From contig NZ_QLNV01000012.1 of assembly GCF_003285545.1 (NCBI RefSeq), positions 51,971-115,970 on the forward strand: 64,000 nt of DNA, in the 5' to 3' direction. This document shows positions 1-8,331 of the stretch, piece by piece. How positions within the stretch are numbered: position 1 is the first letter of the stretch; every line of letters starts with the position of its first letter. The stretch comes from Sinomicrobium soli (GTDB lineage: Bacteria > Bacteroidota > Bacteroidia > Flavobacteriales > Flavobacteriaceae). The notes under the pieces were generated by a model. It did no database searches. It saw nothing but the letters and a program-made list of their open reading frames with translations, and had not been told where the DNA came from. The position numbers and the translations under genes were made by a program.

Positions 1-2
1 GC

Positions 3-1124
3 TCTACAGACCCGGTAGACTATTTTCCACCGGCAACCTACGAGAGAAAAAACGACGGCACGGTCATGATCGGTTTTGAAGCTGCTATACCCGCAAATGA
101 ACAGGTGACCTTTACCGTGACCCTCAAAGACGATGCGGAGGTTCCCCCTTCTTCTACAGAACCCGTAAATTACGTTCTGCTGGAACTACCGGACCCCAAT
201 ACCGGGAGAGAGGCCAACGGACTGTACTATGACACCTCAGAGTTTTATGTAGATTCCCAGGGAGATGTAAGTATATCGGGAATAGCTACGGAGTATGCAT
301 GGAATGTTTACGGGGATACCGATATAGACAGTATCATGGGGCATAAGTTCTTTTTCAGGTGGCATGGCATGGGAGCTGTCAATACCGTTGAGGGAAATGA
401 TTTCGGAGCTTTGGTAACCCCGGCCGGAATTGACAGAAGTGCCTCCGGCGAACTCGGGGTACGGGGGGGTGCAGGAAACGGCATAGATCCCAACGAAGGA
501 TATCTCTTCGGGTTTGACGGTTCCTATCTGCCGGACATAACAGGTTTGCAGCTTGTAAAAGTGGGTGTGAATTTTGTTTCCTCCTCCCGTACCGGGATAC
601 TGGTCAACAGGAATGATACGTCTAAACGGGTTTCCTTCGGCGGGCCCTCTTCGGCGGCTGATGTTATCCTGCCTTCCGGGCAGGGGTTTGTAGATGTCGA
701 ATCACTGGATATTTCTATCACTGGGGGCCAGACCGATTATGAAATGGCTTCCGTTTTCAATTCGGGAACTTCCGGAGGGTTCAGGATCAATAAGGTAGTT
801 TTTAAAGTAATCTCTTCGGGAACTGCCCCTCTTTACACCATGTCGGCGCCATCGGTGGAGGATGCAGAAAAAGATGCGGTTATCCTCTACCCCAATCCCT
901 TTACCAGTACCATAACCCTCCGGAACACCAAAGAAGAAAACCATTTTCTAAACCTGAGTCTTTTTACGGATACGGGAACACGCCTGTTTTATAAAACTTT
1001 TGACAACAGCCAGGCCGGAGATACCCGGATCCTGGACCTGCAAGGTATTAAGCCGGGAATATACGTGATCCGTATGGAAATGTCTTCAGGAAAAACAATC
1101 ACTAAAAAAATTGTAAAACAATAA
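3..1124 (+). CDS. Type IX-secreted protein, 5' end cut by the window edge
   Basis: The reading frame is open from base 3, so the true start lies upstream; the first in-frame ATG at 66 is probably internal. The last ~80 residues (from VILYPNPF to KKIVKQ) form a type A sorting domain of the type IX secretion system, which directs a protein across the outer membrane and is then removed or anchored. The remaining ~290 residues are rich in Gly, Ser and Asp and look beta-structured; I recognise no catalytic motif. The stop is 14 bases before the GH88/105 gene, so the two are probably co-transcribed and the protein probably acts on the same polysaccharide, as a secreted lyase, hydrolase or binding protein. 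Its enzymatic core may lie outside the window. Confidence 0.8.
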   Translation, partial: STDPVDYFPPATYERKNDGTVMIGFEAAIPANEQVTFTVTLKDDAEVPPSSTEPVNYVLLELPDPNTGREANGLYYDTSEFYVDSQGDVSISGIATEYAWNVYGDTDIDSIMGHKFFFRWHGMGAVNTVEGNDFGALVTPAGIDRSASGELGVRGGAGNGIDPNEGYLFGFDGSYLPDITGLQLVKVGVNFVSSSRTGILVNRNDTSKRVSFGGPSSAADVILPSGQGFVDVESLDISITGGQTDYEMASVFNSGTSGGFRINKVVFKVISSGTAPLYTMSAPSVEDAEKDAVILYPNPFTSTITLRNTKEENHFLNLSLFTDTGTRLFYKTFDNSQAGDTRILDLQGIKPGIYVIRMEMSSGKTITKKIVKQ

Positions 1125-1138
1125 ATCTATTCACACTG

Positions 1139-2314
1139 ATGAACCTATTTAAAATTACTGTTCTATTGTCTCTTCTTGTCATTTCGGGCTGCCATTCACA
1201 GCAAAAAAACGAAACCCGTTTACTGGAAAGTGAACAACAGCTCCACGTATTGCGATCGCTATCCGTAAAAGAAAAAAAGAATCCCAGGAGTATGGATAAA
1301 AACGGGGAAATCGTATGGGCGCGGCAGCCTTATGACTGGACGGAAGGTTTCTGGCCGGGAACCTGCTGGATGCTTTATGAAAAAACCGGGGACGAACAGT
1401 GGAAGGAGGCTGCCTCAACCATTCAGGAACTCTATGTACATCACAAAGACCTCACCAATGATCACGATCTCGGCTTTATATTTAACAATTCCTTCGGCAA
1501 GGCTTTCAGGATCACGGGGGATGAGCGGTATAAAAAGGTACTGCTGGATGCCGCCGATGCCCTTATCACCCGTTTTAACCCAAATGTAGGTTGTATACAG
1601 AGCTGGGATGTAAGCGACAACTGGCAAAGTAAACGGGGGTGGAAATTTCCCGTGATTATAGATAACCTGATGAACCTCGAGCTCTTGTTTGAAGCTTCGG
1701 AAATAACGGGGGACCCCAAATACAGCGATGTTGCCATTGCCCATGCCAATACTACCATGGCAAAGCATTTCCGCAAAGACGGAAGCTCGTATCACGTGGT
1801 CGACTACGATCCCGGAACAGGAGCGGTCAACAGCAGGATAACCGCGCAGGGCTATGCCGACGAAAGCGCCTGGGCAAGAGGACAGGCCTGGGGCCTGTAT
1901 GGGTATACCATGTGCTATCGGTATACAAAGGACAGGAAATACCTGGAAATGGCGGAAAAAATTTCAGGTTTTATTTTGTCCCATCCCAACTATCCGGAAG
2001 ACGGGGTCCCCTTTTGGGATTTCAATGCGCCGGATATCCCCGATGCCTTAAGAGATGCCTCAGCGGGGGGCATTATGGCCTCGGCATGGATAGAACTGGA
2101 CGGCTACTCCGATCGCGGATACCTGGACCGGGCCAGAACCATACTCGAAACCCTGAGTTCCGAAAAATTCCGCGGGACTTCAAAAAAAGACTATTTTCTG
2201 CTCAAGCATAGTGTAGGAAGTATTCCCCACGGCAACGAAATAGATGTCCCCCTTAACTATGCCGATTACTATTATCTGGAGGCCCTGTTGCGTATCACAA
2301 AAAAGGCTTTGTGA
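1139..2314 (+). CDS. Unsaturated glucuronyl hydrolase, GH88/GH105 type, lipoprotein
   Basis: 391 residues, matching the usual length of this alpha6/alpha6-barrel family. These enzymes hydrate the 4,5-unsaturated uronic acid left at the end of oligosaccharides after a lyase cut. A lipoprotein signal ends at Cys18 (VISGCHS). The two aspartates used by the family are visible: Asp110 in HDLGF and Asp175 in IIDNLMNLE. A conserved DESAWARGQAWGLYG stretch follows. It sits between the T9SS protein and the carbohydrate esterase. Its presence implies that a polysaccharide lyase acts upstream, possibly outside the window. GH88 and GH105 cannot be separated reliably by eye; the DNLMNL context favours GH88. 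Confidence 0.88.
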   Translation: MNLFKITVLLSLLVISGCHSQQKNETRLLESEQQLHVLRSLSVKEKKNPRSMDKNGEIVWARQPYDWTEGFWPGTCWMLYEKTGDEQWKEAASTIQELYVHHKDLTNDHDLGFIFNNSFGKAFRITGDERYKKVLLDAADALITRFNPNVGCIQSWDVSDNWQSKRGWKFPVIIDNLMNLELLFEASEITGDPKYSDVAIAHANTTMAKHFRKDGSSYHVVDYDPGTGAVNSRITAQGYADESAWARGQAWGLYGYTMCYRYTKDRKYLEMAEKISGFILSHPNYPEDGVPFWDFNAPDIPDALRDASAGGIMASAWIELDGYSDRGYLDRARTILETLSSEKFRGTSKKDYFLLKHSVGSIPHGNEIDVPLNYADYYYLEALLRITKKAL

Positions 2315-2469
2315 GATATTCCGAAAAATCGTAATATTATGACCCTGTAAAAAGCCGGGGTTGTGACCCTGATACAAACCGATAATGCCATATCGTACAG
2401 CTGTCGCAATATCACAGTTAACCCTGTTCCGGAGTTTATCTTGAAATTAATCACCAAAACCCAATAAAC

Positions 2470-3867
2470 ATGTTTCGAAAACACCTGTTTCTTATAGCAC
2501 TGCTGATCGGTGCTACATCTCTTGCACAAACAAAAGTCGGCTCCCTTTTTACCGATCATATGGTATTACAGCGGGATACGGAGGTTTCTGTATGGGGTAC
2601 TGACGATCCCGGCACCAGGATCACCCTGTCCGCAGACTGGGGAGAAAAGAGCTTTGCAATAACCGATGCGAACGGAAAGTGGAAACTGGCCGTAAAGACT
2701 GCCGGTGCGGGAGGACCGTACACTATGGAGATCAAGGGCTCGGAAAAGATCGTTCTCCGGGATGTCCTTCTCGGAGAGGTATGGCTTTGTTCAGGTCAGT
2801 CCAATATGGAAATGCCCATGAAAGGGTTCAACGGGCAGCCCATATACGAAAGCAATGACCTGGTGCTCAACAGTACAAACCCGGAACTTCGTCTCTTTGA
2901 TGTAAAACGGAACATGAGCAACGACCCGGAAGACAGTTGTGAGGGCAACTGGCAGCAGGCCACCCCCGAAACCGTTTTTAACTTCAGCGCGGTAGCCTAT
3001 ATGTACGGAAGCATGCTGCAGGAAAAGATCGGTGTCCCGGTAGGGATTATCTGCAGCAGCGTAGGAGGAACAAGAGTGGAAGCCTGGACCAGGAAAGAGA
3101 TCCTGGCCGATCCGGAACTGGGTGTGGAAGTAAACATGGGCGACCCTTCTAAAATGGGGAAAAACAATGCCTCGGTACTCTATAATGCCATGATACACCC
3201 TCTTATACCATATGGTATCAAAGGCGTTATATGGTACCAGGGGGAATCCAACAGAAACAATGCACAGCAGTACGCGACACTTTTCCCTGCCATGATAAAC
3301 AGCTGGCGGGAAGAATGGGCACTGGGAGATTTTCCCTTCTATTACGTTCAGATAGCACCGTTCGGATACAAACCCGAGGTCAACTCGGCTTACCTGAGGG
3401 AAGCACAACTGCACAGCTTACAGCATACTACCAATACCGGGATGGCCATCACCATGGATATTGGAGACAAGGGCTCCATTCACCCGCCCCGGAAAAAGGA
3501 GGTGGCAAAACGCCTGTTGTACCTGGCCCTTGCTAAAACCTATGGCTTTGACGGCATATTGTATAGCGGTCCCATTTACAAGTCCATGGAAGTAAAGGGA
3601 AATGAGGTGGAACTGAGTTTTGATCATGCCCCCAATGGCGTATTCAATTTCGGGAAACCCCTTTCCGGCTTTATCATTGCGGGAAAGGACAGGAAGTTTT
3701 ATCCGGCGGAAGCAAAGATCACAAGGGGTAAACTTGTGGTTTCCAGCACAGAGGTCCCCCAACCGGTTGCCGTGCGATATGGCTGGACCAATTACCTCGA
3801 AGGAAGCCTGTTTAACCTGGCAGAATTACCGGCTTCATCGTTCCGGACAGATGACTGGGAAAAATAA
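2470..3867 (+). CDS. Sialate O-acetylesterase-like SGNH carbohydrate esterase
   Basis: 465 residues with an N-terminal signal peptide ending near Ala19-Gln20, so periplasmic or exported. The catalytic motifs of the sialate 9-O-acetylesterase family are present: GQSNM at 109-113 with the nucleophile Ser111, the WYQGESN block at 255-261, and a D...IHPP block with His338. Family members remove O-acetyl groups from sugars. In this locus the substrate is more likely an acetylated plant or algal glycan than sialic acid, because no sialidase, lyase or epimerase is present. A strong terminator follows, so it probably closes the transcript that begins upstream of base 1. Confidence 0.87.
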   Translation: MFRKHLFLIALLIGATSLAQTKVGSLFTDHMVLQRDTEVSVWGTDDPGTRITLSADWGEKSFAITDANGKWKLAVKTAGAGGPYTMEIKGSEKIVLRDVLLGEVWLCSGQSNMEMPMKGFNGQPIYESNDLVLNSTNPELRLFDVKRNMSNDPEDSCEGNWQQATPETVFNFSAVAYMYGSMLQEKIGVPVGIICSSVGGTRVEAWTRKEILADPELGVEVNMGDPSKMGKNNASVLYNAMIHPLIPYGIKGVIWYQGESNRNNAQQYATLFPAMINSWREEWALGDFPFYYVQIAPFGYKPEVNSAYLREAQLHSLQHTTNTGMAITMDIGDKGSIHPPRKKEVAKRLLYLALAKTYGFDGILYSGPIYKSMEVKGNEVELSFDHAPNGVFNFGKPLSGFIIAGKDRKFYPAEAKITRGKLVVSSTEVPQPVAVRYGWTNYLEGSLFNLAELPASSFRTDDWEK

Positions 3868-3873
3868 AGTAAA

Positions 3874-3908
3874 AGTGCCCGGGATATATTCCGGGCGCTC
3901 CCTTTTTT
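3874..3908 (+). terminator. Intrinsic terminator after the carbohydrate esterase
   Basis: A 9-bp stem (3874-3882 with 3891-3899, one G-U pair) around an 8-base loop, GC-rich in CCCGG, is followed at once by CCCTTTTTTTC. It begins 7 bases after the esterase stop. Confidence 0.85.
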
Positions 3909-4138
3909 TCAGGCAGCACCCACAAAATCCCTTACAGATCACCGTCATTAGTATAATGATCATATCTTCCCGGGCCTTCCGGTTTCACAGACCGGGTTGC
4001 TGTAAAATATCAGGTAAACACTATTCTGAAGATGATATCCCTATGACATTAGCATATCGTTCGCCCCTTACCACCAAGCGCTCTTATACTCTTTATCAAT
4101 AAGGTATTATTAATTAACTTGGTAATTTACTTCAAATA

Positions 4139-7100
4139 ATGAGAATCCGTTATTACATATACCTGGCCATCACGCTGTTCGGCTTTATAAAATACGGTAT
4201 TGCTCAAGATCCGAAAAACCTTCCAAAAGAACTCAAGTTCAGGCACTATACTTCTTCACATGGGCTATCACAAAGATCCGTGATGGCTATAGAGCAGGAC
4301 AGTAAAGGCTATCTGTGGTTCGGTACGCGGGACGGGCTTAATAAATTTGACGGAGATAAGTTTACGATCTATAAACACAGTGACGACGATACCACGAGCC
4401 TGAGTAACAACAACGTGCATACCATCTATGAAGATACACGGGGCAACCTGTGGATCGGCACACAAAACGGATTAAACAGGTACCATCCCAAAACAGATAG
4501 TTTCATAAGGTATAAGCATTCCAAAAAAGATAACAGCATAACGGATAATATCATATGGGGCATTACACAGCTCAACCCGGAATTATTATGGGTAGCGACC
4601 AATAACGGTATAAGCCAGATCAACCTCTCCAACGATATCATAACACGGATATACCAGAAAGAAAACAGCTCCGGATTTCCGGGGGATAACAACAATCGCA
4701 GTTTTCTGAAAACCGGGAAAGACAGCTTATGGATATGTAATACCACCTATATCAGTATTTACCATCATTCCACGGGCAGTTTTGAATATATAAATTATCC
4801 GAAAAAAGAAGACAACGACATACATATCAACGGGCGGCCTACCCTGCTCCGGGACCACAACAATACCATCTGGCTGGGCTATGAAGGCGGGCTGGCAATA
4901 TATGACACTGTACTGCGGATTTTTAAAGATGTGGAACTGGAAGGAAAGAAAATCATCGGTGCCCCTGTAAGGAGTATCTGTGAGGACCTTAACGGAAATT
5001 TATGGATAGGCAGTTACGATGGTTTGTTTATACTGAACAGTGACCGTTCCGGGGCCAGGTATATATCACATGATGAAAACAGGGCTACCAGCCTGAGTCA
5101 GAACTCCATATATAAAATCATCAAAGATTCCAGGGGAGACATGTGGATCGGGACATGGGCCGGGGGTATCAATTATTACAATAAAGACAACGGGGCATTC
5201 AGGAACATTTCTTTCGGCAGTGCCAGAAACAAACTCAATTACAAGGTGGTAAGCGGTATGGCAGAAGACCGTAGCGGTAACCTATGGATCGGAACAGAAG
5301 GAGGAGGGATCAACTTCTACAACCGGGAAACCAAAAGATTCAGCTATTACAAGCACGACCCCGGAAACAGGAAGAGCCTGACCGCCAACAATGTAAAGGC
5401 CATAATCATAGACAGCAAAGGCTTTATCTGGGTAGGGATGCACGACGGGGGGGTCAATTTTCTCGACCCGGGGAAAACTCCCTTTGAATTCAAGGAAATA
5501 GACTTTCCCGAATCGCATAATATCTCCTTAAAAGGGTATAAAGTACTTACCCTTCTCGAAGACCGGAATGGTAATATATGGATCGGAACGCTCACGGGCG
5601 GACTGATGTACTATAATGTTCAAAGCGGAATATTGTCTAAAATAGACGATGATATCAGAACGGTAATGAGTATTGTCCGGACCGGGAATCCGGACCTTCT
5701 GCTGGTCGGCGGGTATAACAGCGGACTGAAGACCATTGATATAAATACCAGGGAGATCAGGAATATCTCTCTCGAAAATACGGACCGAAAAGATACTCCC
5801 CTCTACATCAACTGCATTTTTGTAGACAATTATAATAATTACTGGATCGGAACAGAAGGGCAGGGATTGTACATGTACGACACCAATATTCACAAGACAA
5901 AGGCTTACGGGCTTAAGGAAGGCTTGCCCAATGATATCATTTACGGTATCCTTTCCGACGATAACGGGAACTTGTGGATCAGCACGAACAACGGTATCAG
6001 CAGACTGAATATAGAATCGGGCAATATCAAGAACTTCAGCCATGCCGACGGGCTGCAGGGTAACGAATTCAATTACGGTTCGGCGCTCAAAACCCGGAAC
6101 AACGCATTGTTTTTCGGGGGAACAAACGGGCTCACCTACTTCAATCCGATCGAAATACGAAAGAATACCTATATCCCTTCCATCGATATCACGAACATCG
6201 AGGTAAACAATGTTCCCTATGCCCATATCACGGATTCCATCCGTCAGGTAACCCTGAAATACAACGAAAACAATTTCAGCCTGGATTTTACGGCATTGAG
6301 CTATATGCAGCCGGAAAAGAATGAATTTGCCTATATGCTGCAAGGTTTTGACAAGGATTGGAAATACGTCGGAAAACAACGAAAAGCGATCTATACCAAC
6401 ATCCCCAGGGGAAAGTATGTTTTTAAAGTAAAAGGGGCCAACAACGACGGGGTCTGGAATGAAGAAGGAGACACCCTCCCCATCCGGGTCCTTCCCGCCC
6501 CCTGGAAAACCTGGTGGGCCTATTTGCTATATGCCGCCCTGTTGACGGGAATAAGCGTTTATATCAGGAAATTAATCGTATTGAGAATACGCGAAAAAAA
6601 GGAAAAAGAAAGACTGGAAGAAATAAACCGGCTGAAACTGAGATTATTTACGGATGTATCTCACGATTTCCGGACGCCGCTGACCCTCATCACGGGGCCC
6701 CTGGAAAAAATGATAAGCCAGAAAGCAGGCGACCACCGTATAAGACAGCAACACGAGATCATGTACCGGAATGCCCGGATGCTTTTGCAACTGATCAACC
6801 AGATCCTGGATTTCAGAAAAAGTGAAGCGGGAAAACTCACTTTGCAAGCCTCCGAAAACAATATTGTTCCCTTTGTCGGAAATGTCAAGAAATCCTTCGA
6901 CGCCCTGGCAGAACACAAAAATATTTCGTTCGATCTTATCTCCGAAAATGAACGCATCCCGGTATGGTTCGACAGGATCAAACTACAGAAGATCCTCTTC
7001 AACCTGCTGTCCAATGCATTTAAATATACAGACAGTGGCAAAAGGGTCTGTATACGTATTTCAACGGAATCAGACCAGCGACAGGCCACATCCGCAGACT

Positions 7101-8236
7101 TTGTCAGGATAGAGATCATCAATTTCGGAAATGTGATCCCCAGGCATCAGCTCAAATTTATTTTCGAACGTTTCTACCAGCTGGAACACAACAGCAAAGA
7201 ACCGGGATCGGGTATCGGGCTGGCACTCACCAAAAACCTGGTGGACCTCCACAAGGGACAGATAAAAGTGAAGAGTTCCGAATCTCAGGGAACGCGTTTT
7301 ATCGTGCTGCTCCCCCTGGGCGATAAACATCTCGGCAAAGGCGAACGTATTGATGCCCCCCTTCCCCCCGATGAAGACCACACTCCGGTATACGTGGATA
7401 TTCCAGGGGACTCCCCCGGTGCCATGCCATCAGAAACGCCTCCCGTTTCTGCTCCAGGCAAGGATATCCCTGCCCTGTTGATCGTGGAGGACAACAGGGA
7501 AGTGAGAGAATTTATCATCGGAATTTTCAGGGACAGCTACAATATCTATACGGCGGGGCATGGAAAAGAAGCAGTCGGCATTACTCAAAAAAATGTAATA
7601 GACCTGATTATAAGTGATGTAAGCATGCCGGTCATGGACGGATATGAATTGTGCAATACCATAAAAACCACACTGATAACCAGCCATATACCGGTAATAC
7701 TGCTCACCGCAAAAACTTCCGAAATACACCAGGAAAAAGGGTTCGATACCGGGGCAGATGCTTATATTACCAAACCCTTCAATGCCAGGTTACTACAAAA
7801 AAGGGTAGATAACCTGCTGAAGACAAGGGCTAACCTGATCAGAAAATTCAGGAATGACATCATCCTGAAACCCAAAAACCTGAAAATTACATCAACCGAT
7901 GAGACTTTTCTGCAAAAGGCAATCTCGGTGGTAGAGGAAGGTTATACCGATCAGAATTTCAATACTGCCGCTTTTGTAGCCCGTATGAATATGAGCCGTA
8001 CCGTACTATACACCAAAATAAAAGCGCTTACCGGCCAGAATATTTCCACCTTCATAAGAACCATACGTCTGAAAAAGGCCGCATTACTGATCACACAGAC
8101 CAAAATGAATATCTCCCAGATCGCTTATGAAGTAGGTTTTAACGACCTGAAATACTTTCGGAAATGTTTTAAGGAATTCTTTAAGGTCACTCCCTCCGCC
8201 TATAAAAGAGACCATGCGGAAACACACAATCCATAA
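4139..8236 (+). CDS. Hybrid two-component system regulator (HTCS), first copy
   Basis: 1365 residues holding a whole signalling pathway in one membrane protein. In order: a signal peptide (1-22); a periplasmic sensor of repeated two-component propeller units (repeated LWIGT..GL motifs, about 30-700); a Y_Y_Y domain (about 710-785); a membrane helix near 790-812; a histidine kinase with His842 in VSHDFRTPL and a GSGIGLAL ATPase motif; a receiver domain with Asp1160 in ISDVSMP; and a C-terminal AraC-type DNA-binding domain (about 1255-1360). HTCS proteins bind oligosaccharides from the target glycan and activate neighbouring utilisation genes. It lies between the plus-strand enzyme genes and acnA. 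A second copy at 22790 shares the layout, so this one may control the plus-strand set. Confidence 0.95.
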   Translation: MRIRYYIYLAITLFGFIKYGIAQDPKNLPKELKFRHYTSSHGLSQRSVMAIEQDSKGYLWFGTRDGLNKFDGDKFTIYKHSDDDTTSLSNNNVHTIYEDTRGNLWIGTQNGLNRYHPKTDSFIRYKHSKKDNSITDNIIWGITQLNPELLWVATNNGISQINLSNDIITRIYQKENSSGFPGDNNNRSFLKTGKDSLWICNTTYISIYHHSTGSFEYINYPKKEDNDIHINGRPTLLRDHNNTIWLGYEGGLAIYDTVLRIFKDVELEGKKIIGAPVRSICEDLNGNLWIGSYDGLFILNSDRSGARYISHDENRATSLSQNSIYKIIKDSRGDMWIGTWAGGINYYNKDNGAFRNISFGSARNKLNYKVVSGMAEDRSGNLWIGTEGGGINFYNRETKRFSYYKHDPGNRKSLTANNVKAIIIDSKGFIWVGMHDGGVNFLDPGKTPFEFKEIDFPESHNISLKGYKVLTLLEDRNGNIWIGTLTGGLMYYNVQSGILSKIDDDIRTVMSIVRTGNPDLLLVGGYNSGLKTIDINTREIRNISLENTDRKDTPLYINCIFVDNYNNYWIGTEGQGLYMYDTNIHKTKAYGLKEGLPNDIIYGILSDDNGNLWISTNNGISRLNIESGNIKNFSHADGLQGNEFNYGSALKTRNNALFFGGTNGLTYFNPIEIRKNTYIPSIDITNIEVNNVPYAHITDSIRQVTLKYNENNFSLDFTALSYMQPEKNEFAYMLQGFDKDWKYVGKQRKAIYTNIPRGKYVFKVKGANNDGVWNEEGDTLPIRVLPAPWKTWWAYLLYAALLTGISVYIRKLIVLRIREKKEKERLEEINRLKLRLFTDVSHDFRTPLTLITGPLEKMISQKAGDHRIRQQHEIMYRNARMLLQLINQILDFRKSEAGKLTLQASENNIVPFVGNVKKSFDALAEHKNISFDLISENERIPVWFDRIKLQKILFNLLSNAFKYTDSGKRVCIRISTESDQRQATSADFVRIEIINFGNVIPRHQLKFIFERFYQLEHNSKEPGSGIGLALTKNLVDLHKGQIKVKSSESQGTRFIVLLPLGDKHLGKGERIDAPLPPDEDHTPVYVDIPGDSPGAMPSETPPVSAPGKDIPALLIVEDNREVREFIIGIFRDSYNIYTAGHGKEAVGITQKNVIDLIISDVSMPVMDGYELCNTIKTTLITSHIPVILLTAKTSEIHQEKGFDTGADAYITKPFNARLLQKRVDNLLKTRANLIRKFRNDIILKPKNLKITSTDETFLQKAISVVEEGYTDQNFNTAAFVARMNMSRTVLYTKIKALTGQNISTFIRTIRLKKAALLITQTKMNISQIAYEVGFNDLKYFRKCFKEFFKVTPSAYKRDHAETHNP

Positions 8237-8331
8237 CAATTCTTAATTAACCCTTTTTAACGTCCATAAGGCCGGTAATTCAGTGAAAAATAAGTACCTT
8301 TAAGGGAATCACATCATTATTATTTCGCTTT

